Source: Selaginella tamariscina | Taxonomy: Eukaryota; Streptophyta; Lycopodiopsida; Selaginellales; Selaginellaceae | DNA length: 64,000 bases | Direction: 5' to 3' | Assembly (NCBI GenBank): GCA_003024785.1 | Contig: PUQB01000255.1 | Location: forward strand, 218,143-282,142 | Shown: positions 10,576-20,820 of the stretch, in pieces | Layout of the letters: each line of letters opens with the position of its first letter | How positions within the stretch are numbered: position 1 is the stretch's first letter | The notes under the pieces: model-generated | Seen by the model: only the letters and a program-made list of their open reading frames with translations | The model's database searches: none | Told to the model about the DNA's origin: nothing | Made by a program: the position numbers and the translations under genes

Positions 10576-10812
10576 ATAGCGCCAGAATCGATGGTTAAAA
10601 TAGTGTCACGACTCCGATGGTTAATAAAATGATCTTCTTCTTTTGTAACGTTTAGATGATTCTTTCGTTATTTGAATGCCCCTGTTTTTAGGGTTTCTGA
10701 GAAGCAGCAGTTCACCGCTGGAAACACGCGCTTCCAGTCGCATTCTGCTTCGCATAGGCATGGCTGTCTCAGCGTACTGCTCTCCTTCTTTGGATCTTCC
10801 CAAGAATGCCGC

Positions 10813-10819
10813 TATAAAA
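10813..10819 (+). promoter_or_regulatory. TATA box of the XTH pseudogene
   Basis: TATAAAA lies 140 bp upstream of the XTH start codon in the context GCTATAAAATCGCC and is followed by pyrimidine-rich leader sequence. Position and context fit a plant core promoter. Confidence 0.5.
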
Positions 10820-10952
10820 TCGCCTCAGTGTTCTTCGCCTCCTCGATTCAAGCGATTCAGATTCAGCTGTGATTGCATTTTTCCTTCTACACACAGCTCC
10901 TTCATACATTTCTCTGTTTTCTGCTCTACTGAATATTACCCTCTCTGCGCAA

Positions 10953-11389
10953 ATGGCTGGCTGCTTGAGGGCGGCATTGTTGTTGGTATTCTTTGTGGCA
11001 TTTTCATCTTCTGCTCGGCTGCCTCCAAAGACAGATGTGACATCGATCAAAACTGATCAAACCAAGAGTATCAGTGGAGGCACAGAAATGCATCTTGTTT
11101 TCGACAAAGCATCTGGTAACTGGTAAGTGGCTTTCTATGCTTACAACAGGGAGCAGCAAATCGATCTTTGGTTCGACCCCACAAGGGACTTCCACACATA
11201 CGCGTTCTTGTGGAATCAGCAGCAGATCATGTTTCACATTTTTATGTTCTTTTCTTTTTGTTTTTCTTATGATGTTCCAGTTCGTGTTTACAAGAACAAC
11301 GAAGCGATATGCATTCCCTTCCTGAAGAGCCAGCCCATGGGATCTATTCAAGTTTGTGGAATGGAGACGACTGGTGGACAAACATCTAA
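10953..11389 (+). pseudogene. Xyloglucan endotransglucosylase/hydrolase, pseudogene
   Basis: XTH enzymes (GH16) cut and rejoin xyloglucan in the cell wall. The start is ATG 10953, with a clear signal peptide (MAGCLRAALLLVFFVAFSSSA). Next comes family sequence (EMHLVFDKASG), a jump to NREQQIDLWFDPTRDFHTY (the strand following the active site), then a stretch interrupted by about 45 bp of T-rich, intron-like DNA, then VPVRVYKNNEAI and FLKSQPMG. A 1-nt frame change follows, after which another frame reads YSSLWNGDDWW and stops at 11387-11389. The catalytic HDEIDFEFLG strand is absent between the signal-peptide part and NREQQ, so the active-site exon was lost. The C-terminal XET domain is also missing. 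Family length is about 290 aa; this copy could make only fragments. Confidence 0.85.
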
Positions 11390-11479
11390 AGTTTCATTCT
11401 TTCATTCTTTCATTCTTTGTCTTTTGATTTGAACCAAAGACCCAGTACAACAAATTTTCCTTCTGTCCATTAGCAGCAA

Positions 11480-11832
11480 TTGGCAAAATTGATTGAAGAT
11501 GCCAGGTGCTCCAGATGCCATGCCGAAGACGAAACGTTTCAGCACTTTTTCCTCGAGTGTCCAGCCGCCAGAGAGCAATATTCACAGGGCACACAACGCA
11601 GAGCAACTCCTCACAGGAGATTTCTCGCTACCGGGTGCATCTACAGCGGCCAAGCTCACAGTGGTCACCATAGTCGTGTGGCAAATCTGGACTCTGGAAA
11701 GCAAGGAACGCCTTTCAAGGTAAAGATCTGTTTTTCACAAAACAGGTCGGTAATGTCCTCGCAACATGCATGCTTGCATGCAAAAAGTCTAGGCGTAAGT
11801 TTCAGATCTACAAGACAATTCGCATAGCATAT
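11480..11832 (+). pseudogene. LINE reverse transcriptase C-terminal (zf-RVT) fragment
   Basis: The peptide CSRCHAEDETFQHFFLECP near 11508-11565 fits the zf-RVT pattern C-x2-C...E-x3-H-x4-C at the C-terminus of plant non-LTR retrotransposon ORF2. Downstream, two other frames continue the protein (AKLTVVTIVVWQIW; then GKDLFFTKQVGNVL), so at least two frameshifts are present. Apurinic endonuclease and RT domains are absent. It sits immediately after the XTH remnant and runs into the dispersed repeat at 11832. Confidence 0.7.
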
Positions 11833-12150
11833 TCGGCGGTTACCGTACACAAATAGGATTTCAAACATAATAGAAATTCCTATTAACCCTTAAACAATGT
11901 TAACCAAATCCGTACAGACCAATGTTCAAATCGCCTTGCATCTTTCTGTTCTTCTCCTTATTGTAACAAATGTAATTCTTCTCTTCTTTTTTTTTTTAAA
12001 AAAGAAAAAAACTGTGCATGTTAGACTTTTAACTTTGCGATGGTGTTTTTAACACCAATCTGTAATTTCTCAAATTCCAGATTGAATGTAGAATATGTTG
12101 TAAATTTGAGGGACAAAAAAAAAGAAAAGAATGACTTTTTATTTTGCACA
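11832..12150 (+). repeat. Dispersed direct repeat, copy 2
   Basis: It matches 10143-10575 with internal deletions. It begins where the LINE-like coding sequence ends and is plausibly a LINE 3' untranslated end. Confidence 0.75.
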
Positions 12151-12375
12151 AACCAGATTAGGCTAAGTTTCTTGGAGGCACTCACTCCCTCTCCAGGAAA
12201 AGAGAAGGAAATGTCAATGAGTAGGTATGACATCTGGATACTTAAGGGTGAGTTTGGGTGAAGCCTCCGGCAGCCCCGAGCTCATAGAAAGCTGGCTTTG
12301 AACCAGTGTGAACAAAAATTTCCTTATGTAACATACACGGAGTCTTTCCTTTTGCTTATATCCTTTTAAAGGTTA

Positions 12376-12423
12376 GGGTCTAAGGCATCTTTTGGTATGT
12401 GGGTTTAAATCCCACTTTTGACA
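12376..12423 (+). other. tRNA-Leu-derived fragment (3' half)
   Basis: GGTCTAAGGC, followed by GTGGGTTTAAATCCCACTTT and TGACA, matches plant tRNA-Leu D-stem, T-loop and acceptor-end sequence. The anticodon arm and the variable arm are degenerate, so this is a tRNA-derived relic or SINE piece, not a working gene. Confidence 0.5.
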
Positions 12424-12540
12424 TGACTTTCTTTCTGAAAGAAAAACAAGTAACAATACCACAACTTGTTTGTTACAAACACCACTTAAGAAATATAAAT
12501 CAGGTTCTGTTGCTGCTAAAGCTCATGGAGCTGAAATATA

Positions 12541-12766
12541 TTGGGGATCATTAAAAACGACATCTCCTGAAAGATGTTAAAAACAACATCATCCAACATG
12601 TTGTAAAGAAGTTGGGATTAGACAGATCTATAGTGCTTTTGAGCTGAAAGATGTGGGATCATTAAAAAAACATCTTCTGAAAGATGTTGGAGATCATTAA
12701 AAACAACATCACCCAACATGTTGTAAAGGTTGGAGATCAGACACATTTATTAATGCTTTAGTAACT
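12541..12766 (+). repeat. Two tandem units of about 111 bp
   Basis: Both units run through GGATCATTAAAAA, a CATCTYCTGAAAGATGTT segment that is an imperfect palindrome, then AACAACATCA, CCAACATGTTGTAAAG and a GA-rich end. Each unit contains two short inverted repeats. No coding content. Confidence 0.7.
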
Positions 12767-13284
12767 ACACGAATAAGTAAGTTGTAATAAATATGAGAGA
12801 CAAAAAGTATTGTTACTAAAAGACTATAGAATCTTTTATGAAACAATAAATTTTCATGTATATGGACTCACCATATAAATTGCATCATTTTGAATTTATA
12901 ATATATGATTGGTGTTAAAGAAAGAATAGAGCACTCATGTCACAATTCTAAAACAGGTTAGTTTATTTATTTATTTAGTCATCACAGCCTAAAAATCAAT
13001 TCCATGTCGATCACTTTTTGATTTTATCTCATGTCTTATACAGTTATACCTGAGTTAACTATGCTCATATATGAAATATTTAAATCTTTTCAGTGTTGAT
13101 ATGCAGCTCCAATATCATATTAATTATAATTTTATAACGAACAACTAAACATAAACTTTAAACTCTAATTACCAAAAGGCTAATGGAACTTTTATATACC
13201 CTTCAACAAGCTACATAACAATGTACAAGCTTCTTGAAGGCCATCCTAGAGTCCAGCTATGATTAAATTGGCTATCGTGACAAC
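12767..13284. other. AT-rich spacer, nothing recognised
   Basis: AT-rich DNA without a supported ORF, RNA or long repeat. Confidence 0.5.
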
Positions 13285-13938
13285 ATGTACAACTTATTTC
13301 TTACCTTGTTCTTCTTTTGCATACTCATCAATCTGACTTCCAGCTTATTGCTTACCTTCTTCTTCTTTTGCATATTCATCAATCTGACTTCCATTTTTGC
13401 AGCTGGCATTGCGAACAACCTCATCCTGAACACTTTCACGAACGCAATTACCAACCCCTTCGACTTCGGATCCGAGCATGTCAATCTAGAAGCTGCAGTA
13501 GATCCAGGATTAGTGTCTGACACAAGTCGGGACGAGTACATCAGTTTCCTCTGCGAGCTGAATCCATCATCAAGGAACTTAAAGAACCTCAATATCGCAA
13601 AGTGTCCGTCCAAAACGATTACTCCTTCAAGTCTCAACTATCCAGCCATTGGTGTTGCAGACCTCAAAGGTGAAGCCTCTATAACCAGAACCATGACCAA
13701 CGTTGGAGCAGCTCCATCTTACTATACAGCCAAAGTGCAGCCTCCACCGAGAGTAACGGTCTCGGTCTACCTATCCAACCTCAGGTTCAGCCGTTCGCAC
13801 GCAAAGAAGTCGTTTACAGTAAAGCTCAGCGTTAAGAAGAAGTCGAAGGACTTCGTGTTCGGATCTCTAACTTGGACTGATGGGAAGCATTTTGTAAGGA
13901 GCCCGATTGCTGTCAATGCTACCGAGGCCGGCTACTAA
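13285..13938 (+). pseudogene. Subtilase (S8) C-terminal remnant
   Basis: From about residue 57 the frame is the end of a plant subtilisin-like protease: NPFDFGSEHVNLEAAVDPGL, the region just after the catalytic Ser helix, then LNYPAI, RTMTNVGAAPSYYTAKVQPP, and the fibronectin-III-like domain ending FGSLTWTDGKHFVRSPIAV. Plant subtilases have about 750 aa; the signal peptide, propeptide and Asp/His/Ser domain are all missing. The first 55 residues come from a tandem duplication of a TTCTTCTTTTGCATAYTCAT segment (near 13309 and 13360) and make a spurious hydrophobic start. The reading frame of the remnant is open to its natural end. Confidence 0.85.
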
Positions 13939-14410
13939 GCTTCTGCTGGTCGTCCATGTTTCCATGTTCCCATAAGCTGATAAGAGATGTAGGCAATCAT
14001 AGGAATTGAGACATCCAGCATCCGAATCCAGCATCCAGCGTCCGAAATCAAAACGTCGCTTTCTGACTTGTCCGTAAACCATTTGCTTTCTGTCTCGCAG
14101 CTCCCACATGGCTTAAGCACAAGCTCGTACGCAACCAAATCCAAAGCCCTCGTTTTAAGATCATCCCATCCCATTAAACACTTGTCTCCTCCAGCCTTTT
14201 TGTGATCCTGCTCCAAGTTTCAATGTGTGCCTCGTCGGCTCCGAGACATGCAGAAAATAGACGCTGCCTTATTTCTTTCTTTGAAACCTCGCTGCAAAAG
14301 GTACTCTCCTTCAGCAAAAAACCCCTCTTCACAGCTACAATTCTTACCCAAGCCTTTTCCATTGAGCCTCCTGTGACTGACTGGCGCTGCAGATTCGACA
14401 GTCTATGCAC
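13935..14410 (-). other. Unrecognised minus-strand ORF pair
   Basis: Two overlapping minus frames (14174-14410 and 13935-14216) look like one protein broken by a frameshift. The first is basic with KKEIRQRLFSACLGADEAHI; the second contains MGWDDLKTRALDLVAYELVL. I do not recognise a family. They lie between the subtilase remnant and the CK2 beta-like gene. Confidence 0.25.
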
Positions 14411-14635
14411 ATTACGCGCTATGCTTTCCTGTAAAAACGATCCGATCTTTCCTTTTGTATGATTAGTTTACAGCTCATAAACTACGCAAACCCAGGTGGC
14501 TGACATGTGGACACTGAAATTTTTATCAGATGGAAAATATAATCGAACTTGGCGTGCCATATACCTGTTGTAAGAAGGCGGTGAGGATAGGACTGCATAC
14601 ACGCATAGTAGCAATCCGGAGTATGCTATCTTGCG

Positions 14636-15114
14636 CTCTTGTGAATCTTAAAACCAATTTCCGTGGGATGTAGCTTTGAACTGGCTTGGGTGGCTTCAAA
14701 TTTGGATTGGTCATCAAGAGAAGATGAGCAAAAGTCGTTCCAATATATGCTCCATCAATGTCTTGAAAGGTTAAGGGCCAACTAGAGAAGAAAAAGAAAC
14801 ACCCTTGAAAGCGGACTAGTGTAAGGATATTGCCTTGGTACTTCGATCTCGGGCAATATAGATCTTCGCATTTTGGACAGTACATTTTTATTGTGCTGTT
14901 CCTTGGAATATCAGACTGTCCAACAGGTAAACACTGCTGACGAGAACAGTGGAACCGCGGACAACAACCAAAATCTGCATTCTTGTATTTTCCAATCTGC
15001 ATAGATCACGAAAGGTCACAACATAGAGAATATTTCCAGCCAGACATCGTACCATATCAGCCATCCCTTTACTTGTCAAGATGTAGCAGACATGAACGAG
15101 TCCATATGTCGAAA
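14636..15114 (-). pseudogene. Casein kinase II regulatory (beta) subunit-like, 3' part
   Basis: CK2 beta stabilises and directs the CK2 tetramer. Exons (minus) are 15053-15114, 14834-14996 and 14636-14761. The introns are 56 nt (GT-AG, 14997-15052) and 72 nt (GC-AG, 14762-14833). Family signatures are [37 protein letters not shown], the zinc ribbon [17 protein letters not shown], and [16 protein letters not shown]. All four zinc-binding cysteines are present. Near the end one extra base moves the frame: PRK is followed by LVLRF in the reading frame, while the next frame gives the expected [10 protein letters not shown] and a stop. A hAT transposon sits immediately upstream; the frame continues beyond it at 18365. 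Probably a pseudogene, though recently a gene. Confidence 0.8.
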
Positions 15115-15122
15115 GCAGAAAC
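15115..15122. repeat. hAT target-site duplication, left
   Basis: GCAGAAAC, an exact copy of 18357-18364. Eight base pairs is the hAT superfamily's duplication length. Confidence 0.9.
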
Positions 15123-15133
15123 CATACTTACAT
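15123..15133 (+). repeat. hAT left terminal inverted repeat
   Basis: CATACTTACAT, the exact reverse complement of 18346-18356. Confidence 0.9.
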
Positions 15134-16058
15134 GCTAATGCTAACGTTGACCAAACGTCCTAACGTTAGCACGTTAGATAACGCGTAAGTTACTGTTTCT
15201 AACGCGTTCGGATGTTACGGCTCACTTAATTCAAAAATCATTAAAAAATAATTATAATTTTAATTAATTTAAATGAAACAGACACATTCTAACGGTGAAT
15301 TTGTGAATGATCATCATCATTTCAGCATGTGAAAGAATATGTGAGAAATCCATGGCCATGTCCGTGAATTGATTCACATAAATTGTGAAAATTACAACCG
15401 CGCGACATTGTAATTGCTTGGAGAGGCAAGCTGGAGTGGACAAGCAAAAGAAGCGTGCGCGAGACATGAAGAATGGCGGAGTGAATTCCATTGGTGGTGT
15501 GGTGGAGTGAATTCCACTGATGGTGTTGCAGATTTCTCAATATTTACAGTGTATTTTAAAGCATGTTACAAAGATGCTATTGCTGACGTGGCAAATACGT
15601 TTTGATTCTTTAGTATATTCTCAATAAGTGTAAATATTTGTAAAACGTAAGAAATCACAATACATTATTTAAAAAACTTTGTTTTAAAATAACTATATTC
15701 AATAAAAGAATATTAACTAATCTCCTAGTTTATTATAATTCATTTCATTGAGTTTAAGTTTAAAAATATTTTGACTCAAATTTATAATTAATCACACAAA
15801 ACCTATTTATGATATTATATTATTATTTGCTTATATATTATATACCATTTTTATTTAAAATTATCACTTATTATATATTATTGCTTATTTATATATTACT
15901 TCCATTTATTTAAAAATTATATAAAACTAAAAGGTCACTTTAATAATTTTCTTAAAAATTATTTTTTATTTTGTACTTAAATCCGAACATGTACACACAA
16001 TAATATATTTTAATGTTCATAATTATAATAATATATCCTAATACTCATAATCACGATG

Positions 16059-18161
16059 CTAGTTTTCTTCCTCTGTATTTTCTATATTATCTTCATTATC
16101 CGAAGCATGCATGATTTGTGTTGGCTCCTCCAACGTATCTACTAAATTAAGAATCCTTTGCCATTGAGGCTCTAGATCGAGTGCATCCAAGTCAATTTCC
16201 AGAAACTTCAAACCCTCCTGCTCTAGTTTATCCACAACTTTCGTGTTGGTGTGCACAAAAACCAATTTCTCTGTGTTGCTCGGGAGTAGCCTTGATCTTC
16301 TCATTGTTTGAATCATACTCCACGAGCTCCAATTCCTCTCACAAGGTGAAGCACACACCATTTGACTCAAAATTTTTAAGAGCCATTCTCTTCAAGTCAG
16401 GCATACCATTTTCAAACGAATTCCACCAACTCACAGGATATTTCCGCTTCTCAGGATCCTGTGATAGTGGCAAGTTCATGTGCTTTCCCAGTTGATCTCG
16501 AAACTGACGAAACTGAGCATCCAATCTTCCTTGCAAGACCATGTCTCCCCTACTATATAATAGCATGTATTCAAGCCAATTATCGTCAGCTTCACCGTCA
16601 ATCTCTAGTTCCAACCATCTAGGATGTAGAGCAAAAGCAGCACATGGAGAATGTTATGCATCATATACCAACGTGCCTCCTTTCGATTTCCAGTGCCGTG
16701 ATCATCATTGAGCAAGTGCTTAATTGTGTCAACCTCATGTTTCCAAAGGACTCCTTCACGTGCAGCAGCCTCTAAGGACTCATTCATTCTATCCATAGCC
16801 TCGAAGATTAAACATGATGTAGCACCCTCGCGATCAGCAAGTCGAAGCACCTTCAAGATAGGTCCAAGAAGTATCAATAAATGTTGACATCGTTCCCAAA
16901 AGTTGTTGTCAAAAATCAAAGCCTGTATTCTTCGTCCTTCTACACTCGTGGCCCACTCTGTGTTCTCCCAATCTTCACTCACAATCATTCTCCTCAATCC
17001 TCCTAAAACCACAGTGTCTAAAAGTTGGGACATAACTAAAAGATGTAAGCAAATCGGGTCCTTGCCGACTTCAGCAGTTCCTTAGGACAAAATCGTCGAT
17101 ACAAAGCAAGTAACCGAGGCTTCGTTGTAATAAAGCGAACAATATCCTCACATCCCTTGACATAAGGCTTCACCCAATTCAAATCCCCGAGATCAGCAAG
17201 AGCAAATCCACACATGACACACACATCGAACATGCATAATGTGGGGAAATTCTTGTCTCATCAATTCCCCCATGCGCACACAGTTGCTAGCATTATCTGT
17301 CACCACTTGAAACAACCAAATCTGGCCCAACATCCATGACAACCTTCCTCACTTCCTGCCACAACCATGCACCTGTTTTCTCTTCTCCTGCAGTATCAAC
17401 TGCCTTCAAAAACATCGAGCCATGTATCGAAGATGCCATAAAGTTGATGAGTGATCGATTTCGAATATCAGACCATCCATCTGTGATGATGCTAATTCCA
17501 TACTTCTCCCATCCTTTTCGCATAATGCCCAATCTCTCGTTCACATTCTTGTATGTGTGTGTGAGTTGGGTGGTTCTAAGCTTCTCAAAGCCTAGCATTC
17601 TAGAAATACCACTTGGACCTGCCTCACACGCTGCAGTTAGCATTTTCTTCAAGTATGGTCTTCGAATTGTATTGAATGGGATGTTCTCAATATAGAAAAA
17701 CTCAGCAATCGCATCATTCAATTTCTCCACCTGATGCTCATTAAACAAAGGTTGTAAGTCACCATCTCTTGTTCTTCTTCGACCAATACTGCCACTACTA
17801 CCTACTCCTAAGTGAAAGGCTCCCAGATGGCTCCTTAGCCACTTGACTACATCCAGTTTGCAATACATCATGGCTTGTAGATGCCATATGTAGATGCCCC
17901 AACTGGGCATCTGCTGTAACACCTCCACATTAACAATTTGTGGAAATGACATCCTAGTTCTCTCTCGTACATCCAAAGGAACATTTGGAGCCTCGCACCA
18001 GCAATACCATGACCTCTAATGCCAGCTAAATGAGCTCTCACCCGTTCTGGGCCTCTAGTAAATGTCTTATGACAAAACTTACATGTCCATTGACGAATCC
18101 CATGTCCATGTTCAAGGAAACACCCCTTTTCTACATATTGCCAACTCCAATCCTCTTTCAT
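16059..18161 (-). pseudogene. hAT transposase (BED + DUF659 + dimerisation domain), pseudogene
   Basis: Read on the minus strand from 18161. A BED zinc finger comes first (WTCKFCHKTFTRGPERVRAH). After a frame change near 18010 come VRERTRMSFPQI and the DUF659 core (IIIDGW-type motif read here as ISIITDGWSDIRNRSLINFM, with FLKAVDTAG). Then come the central region (MCGFALADLGDLNWVKPYV; EDWENTEWATSVEGRRIQAL; FWERCQHLLILLGPILKVLR) and the C-terminal dimerisation domain (SPCERNWSSWSMIQTMRRSR, then LVFVHTNTKV). Frame changes near 18010, 17290, 17035, 16610 and 16370 break it into six pieces. The normal protein of 650-700 aa cannot be made. Confidence 0.9.
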
Positions 18162-18345
18162 CTCTTAATTTGACATACACTTGCCCACATACATTTGCCT
18201 AAATACGTTTGCCCTAATTAGTCAAAATTAAATCTGGTCAAACATGAAAGATTCTTTTGATTTTCTTTAGGGTTTCTTTTTCAAACCCTAATTTTAACAC
18301 GTGTTAGCTAGCTAACGCGTTAGCTAACGTCTGAACGGCATTCGG

Positions 18346-18356
18346 ATGTAAGTATG
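18346..18356 (-). repeat. hAT right terminal inverted repeat
   Basis: ATGTAAGTATG, the exact reverse complement of 15123-15133; it ends directly at the target-site duplication. Confidence 0.9.
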
Positions 18357-18364
18357 GCAGAAAC
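18357..18364. repeat. hAT target-site duplication, right
   Basis: GCAGAAAC, identical to 15115-15122. Confidence 0.9.
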
Positions 18365-18489
18365 CAGTCAGACGGATTGCATGTAGTCACATTTTCCCCC
18401 AGTGACAGAAATCTACTTGGACCATGGTAGCGAAGCCTAGAACTCACATTCGAACATGATAAGAACACCATTTGCATAGTGGTAAGCAA
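18365..18489 (-). pseudogene. 5' exon piece of the CK2 beta-like gene, upstream of the hAT
   Basis: The minus frame from 18489 reads toward the hAT insertion and ends CNPSDW at it. Removing the hAT and one TSD copy joins it in frame, through FLLS, to TYGLVHVCYILTSKG in the CK2 beta exon. Its own sequence (RLRYHGPSRFLSLGENV) does not resemble the acidic helix that usually precedes this point in CK2 beta, so it is either a divergent N-terminus or read-through of intron. Confidence 0.5.
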
Positions 18490-18544
18490 ATTTTGATAGA
18501 CAGTTGTAAGTACCTGGAAAGCAAAAAACTTCCATCACGCTTAT

Positions 18545-19352
18545 CACCACATTTGTGACAAACGCCTCGACAGCTCCTTCACCTCATCTAAGGAATACGA
18601 CCCGGAAGGCATCTCTTCAGATTTGGAAGCACCAGCTGCCTCTGGCTGCTCCAACCCGGATTGCTCCCTGCTCTTGAACAACATGCACCAGTTTTCGACT
18701 TTCTTCCGCAAGATGGTATCCTTGATGTGTCCTCGCAGCCGCGTGTACAAAGACTCGAGCTTTGCCAGATCGTAAAAGCCACAGCTTTGTCAATCTCCTT
18801 CTCCCATTCTTGTGTCGTCTCCTCCATAAATTGCAGACTCAAGGACTTCAATTCGCTGCTTCAATGCTGAAATCTGCTCTCTTAGTTCCTGGTTTTCCCT
18901 ACTGCTTCGCTCAATGACTCTTGACAACCTCACAACAACGGCTTTGTAGATAGCTCGTCATCTTCAGCTTCTGAATCTCCTTTTAATTGTGCAGGTGGCC
19001 AAGACGGGGTTATGCTATCAGCCTGAGTTCCATTGCCTAAAAATCCATGCTGGCCCCTTCCCATGTCAAAACGCCTCTACCATTCTCGATCAAAAAAGTT
19101 GTATGCTCAGCACCACACACAATTCCTTTCAACTTGGCAGCATTTATCGACGAGAACTTTATCGGCTCAAGAGCATCGCCTTGCGTGATAACGGAAGCAG
19201 GGCACAAGACAAGTCCTCCTTCCATTCCCCAAATGCAAAATTCCCTTCTTCAGTAACACAACATGTATGGAAGAGGCCACATTCCTACCAGAGTGCTTTC
19301 TCCTGTAGGAAGATTTACTTGCTTTGGAACAAATAAGTTGGCCCAGCTGTAG
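18545..19352 (-). pseudogene. RCC1-repeat/coiled-coil protein, C-terminal half
   Basis: RCC1 repeats build a seven-bladed propeller, as in UVR8-type proteins. On the minus strand from 19352: LQLGQL, VPKQVNLPTGES, then in another frame ECGLFHTCCVTEEGNFAFGE, then LEPIKFSSINAAKLKGIVCG, AEHTTFLIENGRGVLTWEG. After several stops follows a helical region with coiled-coil character (LKQRIEVLESAIY; LYTRLRGHIKDTILRKKVEN; EVKELSRRLSQMW), ending at a stop near 18547. RCC1 plus C-terminal coiled coil matches a plant subgroup. The N-terminal repeats are 3.4 kb away on the opposite strand (22807-23612) because of an inversion that begins at 19353. Stops and frame changes show decay. Confidence 0.75.
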
Positions 19353-19480
19353 AGTCTAACCCTAGGGGTCGTTGGGTTGTTCTGGAAGACTTAGCGCTGC
19401 TCATACAGGGTTATGACACCGGATGGTCGCCTAGCAGCCACGTGTTGCCATGTGTTGGCCCTTCGGGTAAAACTTTGACA
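19353..19480 (-). repeat. Inverted LTR head (belongs to the LTR at 23613)
   Basis: This is the reverse complement of the first part of the LTR at 28560 and ends in TTTGACA, the LTR terminus. The match stops at 19353, exactly the LTR position at which the copy at 23613 starts. The five bases after the terminus (19481-19485, TTAAG) are the reverse complement of the CTTAA found at the far end of the element (30165-30169). Confidence 0.85.
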
Positions 19481-19485
19481 TTAAG

Positions 19486-20017
19486 GGTAAGCTACCCGAA
19501 GGTGGGACGTACCCTTGACATCTGGAAGTTTAGGGCGGCACAACAGAGGGTTGTGCCTTAACGACACACAGTTAGAGCTTGCACCGGGAGAAAGTAATGA
19601 GCTCAGTCAGGAACCCTCACTCCTATATACTACTTTATTTATGTGACAGAGGCCCCCCCTATTTTCCTGACTGAAATCTCATTCCCAGAGGGAATATACT
19701 TGATGAGTTATCCATCGACCCCTAAACCCTAACTTGTCAAACTATGGGTATTTTTAAACATATCTGACATGCCGAACTCACCGAAACTAACCATTAACCA
19801 AACTGGACACGGAAAATGAGGGTAAGAGTTTTCTAGAAGGTAAGTGCTACCTTCGCTTAAAGTTTATCGCAATATCTAAGGACAGCCGGCTGGACTACCC
19901 CTAAACTCCTAAGTGCACTAAGCGGGGGTGACTCACTATATAAGCAAGAAGTTGGTAGTGGGTCGGGTCTTTTGGGAGTCAAGTCTATGTCTTGTATCAT
20001 AGTAAAAAACTATGACA
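19486..20017 (+). repeat. Degenerate LTR fragment of the same family
   Basis: It resembles the 3' half of the LTR at 24500-25211 (CATATCTGACATGCCGAACT; TTCTAGAAGGTAAGTGCTA; AAGTGCACTAAGCGGG) and ends ACTATGACA. Near 19937-19995 it also shares a TATATAAGC promoter segment and GTTGGTAGTGGGTCGGG with the LTR-like segment at 33235. Confidence 0.65.
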
Positions 20018-20183
20018 ATATTTATTAAAAAATGCTAGAATATACCTAGAATATACCCAGAATATACTAGAATATTCTAAAGCCTCCTTAGGCCCGAGCC
20101 TCCTTTTCGCCGAGACCCAATCAACCTTGCCTGTGACTTGGGATATCATGTCTCAACTAAATAATGAGCTGAATGAGCTCTAC

Positions 20184-20261
20184 TTTGGTGCATAAGGAAG
20201 CATTTGTTGGGCATTCCAGCAAGACCTGGAATGCCCAACAAATGCTTCCTTATGCACCAAA
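20184..20261. repeat. Perfect hairpin, 36-bp arms, 6-nt loop
   Basis: Positions 20184-20219 and 20226-20261 are exact reverse complements around the loop CAAGAC. The arm begins TTTGGTGCATAAGGAAGC. A transcript would fold into an uninterrupted 36-bp stem. Confidence 0.9.
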
Positions 20262-20778
20262 TTAGGATGTGCATAACTGGACGGATGGTCGAGAATCAAG
20301 ATATTGGAGCCTTGTTCATGGTAACTGGAACTGCTTTAAAGGTCAAAAAAGGGGAAAGGAGTAAATGGGTCCATGGCTTGATAATCCGAATTGCAAGAGC
20401 AGTATAGACCATGAAGGAAGGCTACAATTATTTGGACAGGGCTTTGAACGAGAGCTTTTGGGTGTGTGGGAGGAGGCTATGGATGACTTTAGAGACACCA
20501 AGGTGGAAGGGAAGTGTGGTAACAGAATCAAATACAAATTGCTGGTTATTTGCAACACAATTGAGAGTAGTACAAGTACAGAAAGAAGGAAAGAATCTCT
20601 AAGTACCATGCAATAGGTTTGTTTTTATGATTTATAGAAAATGTCCAATAGCTTTTAGGCCATTGTTATTAAATGTTTGAGATTCAGAATATTTGTTAAA
20701 CTAAAATAAAATTTCAACCCAAAGCATGTAGTGAGCCGATGAAGTTCTCGTCAGAAGACAATGATGTTTAATAAAAAT
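20262..20778. other. Unrecognised sequence with a weak ORF
   Basis: A plus frame at 20365-20616 (starting MGPWLDNPNCKSS, with a polar helical end) is open for 83 codons; an alternative frame and the minus strand are open too. No family is recognised. The rest is AT-rich. Confidence 0.3.
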
Positions 20779-20820
20779 GTCAGGATGGTCGAGCGGTCTA
20801 AGGCGCCAGACTCAAGTTCT
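20779..20820 (+). pseudogene. tRNA-Leu (CAA) 5' half
   Basis: The sequence GTCAGGATGGTCGAGCGGTC, then TAAGGCGCCAGACTCAAG matches the acceptor, D-arm and anticodon arm of plant tRNA-Leu with anticodon CAA. The match stops just after the anticodon loop; the variable arm, T-arm and 3' acceptor strand are missing. A short LTR begins 30 bp downstream, so truncation by element insertion or tRNA-promoter capture is possible. Confidence 0.75.

Larger units (their letters stand above)
15123..18356 (-). mobile_element. hAT DNA transposon, 3234 bp
   Basis: The ends CATACTTACAT (15123-15133) and ATGTAAGTATG (18346-18356) are perfect 11-bp terminal inverted repeats. They are flanked by an exact 8-bp duplication GCAGAAAC. 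Both subterminal regions (15134-15225 and 18297-18345) are crowded with CTAACG/CGTTAG motifs, probable transposase-binding sites. A decayed hAT transposase lies on the minus strand; 15230-16058 is AT-rich and non-coding. The clean TSD and TIRs contrast with the frameshifted transposase, so mobilisation in trans is likely. Confidence 0.93.

Noticed and set aside
12541..12766. CRISPR-like array
   Set aside because: Only two units of about 111 bp without constant repeat and variable spacer structure, in a eukaryotic context.
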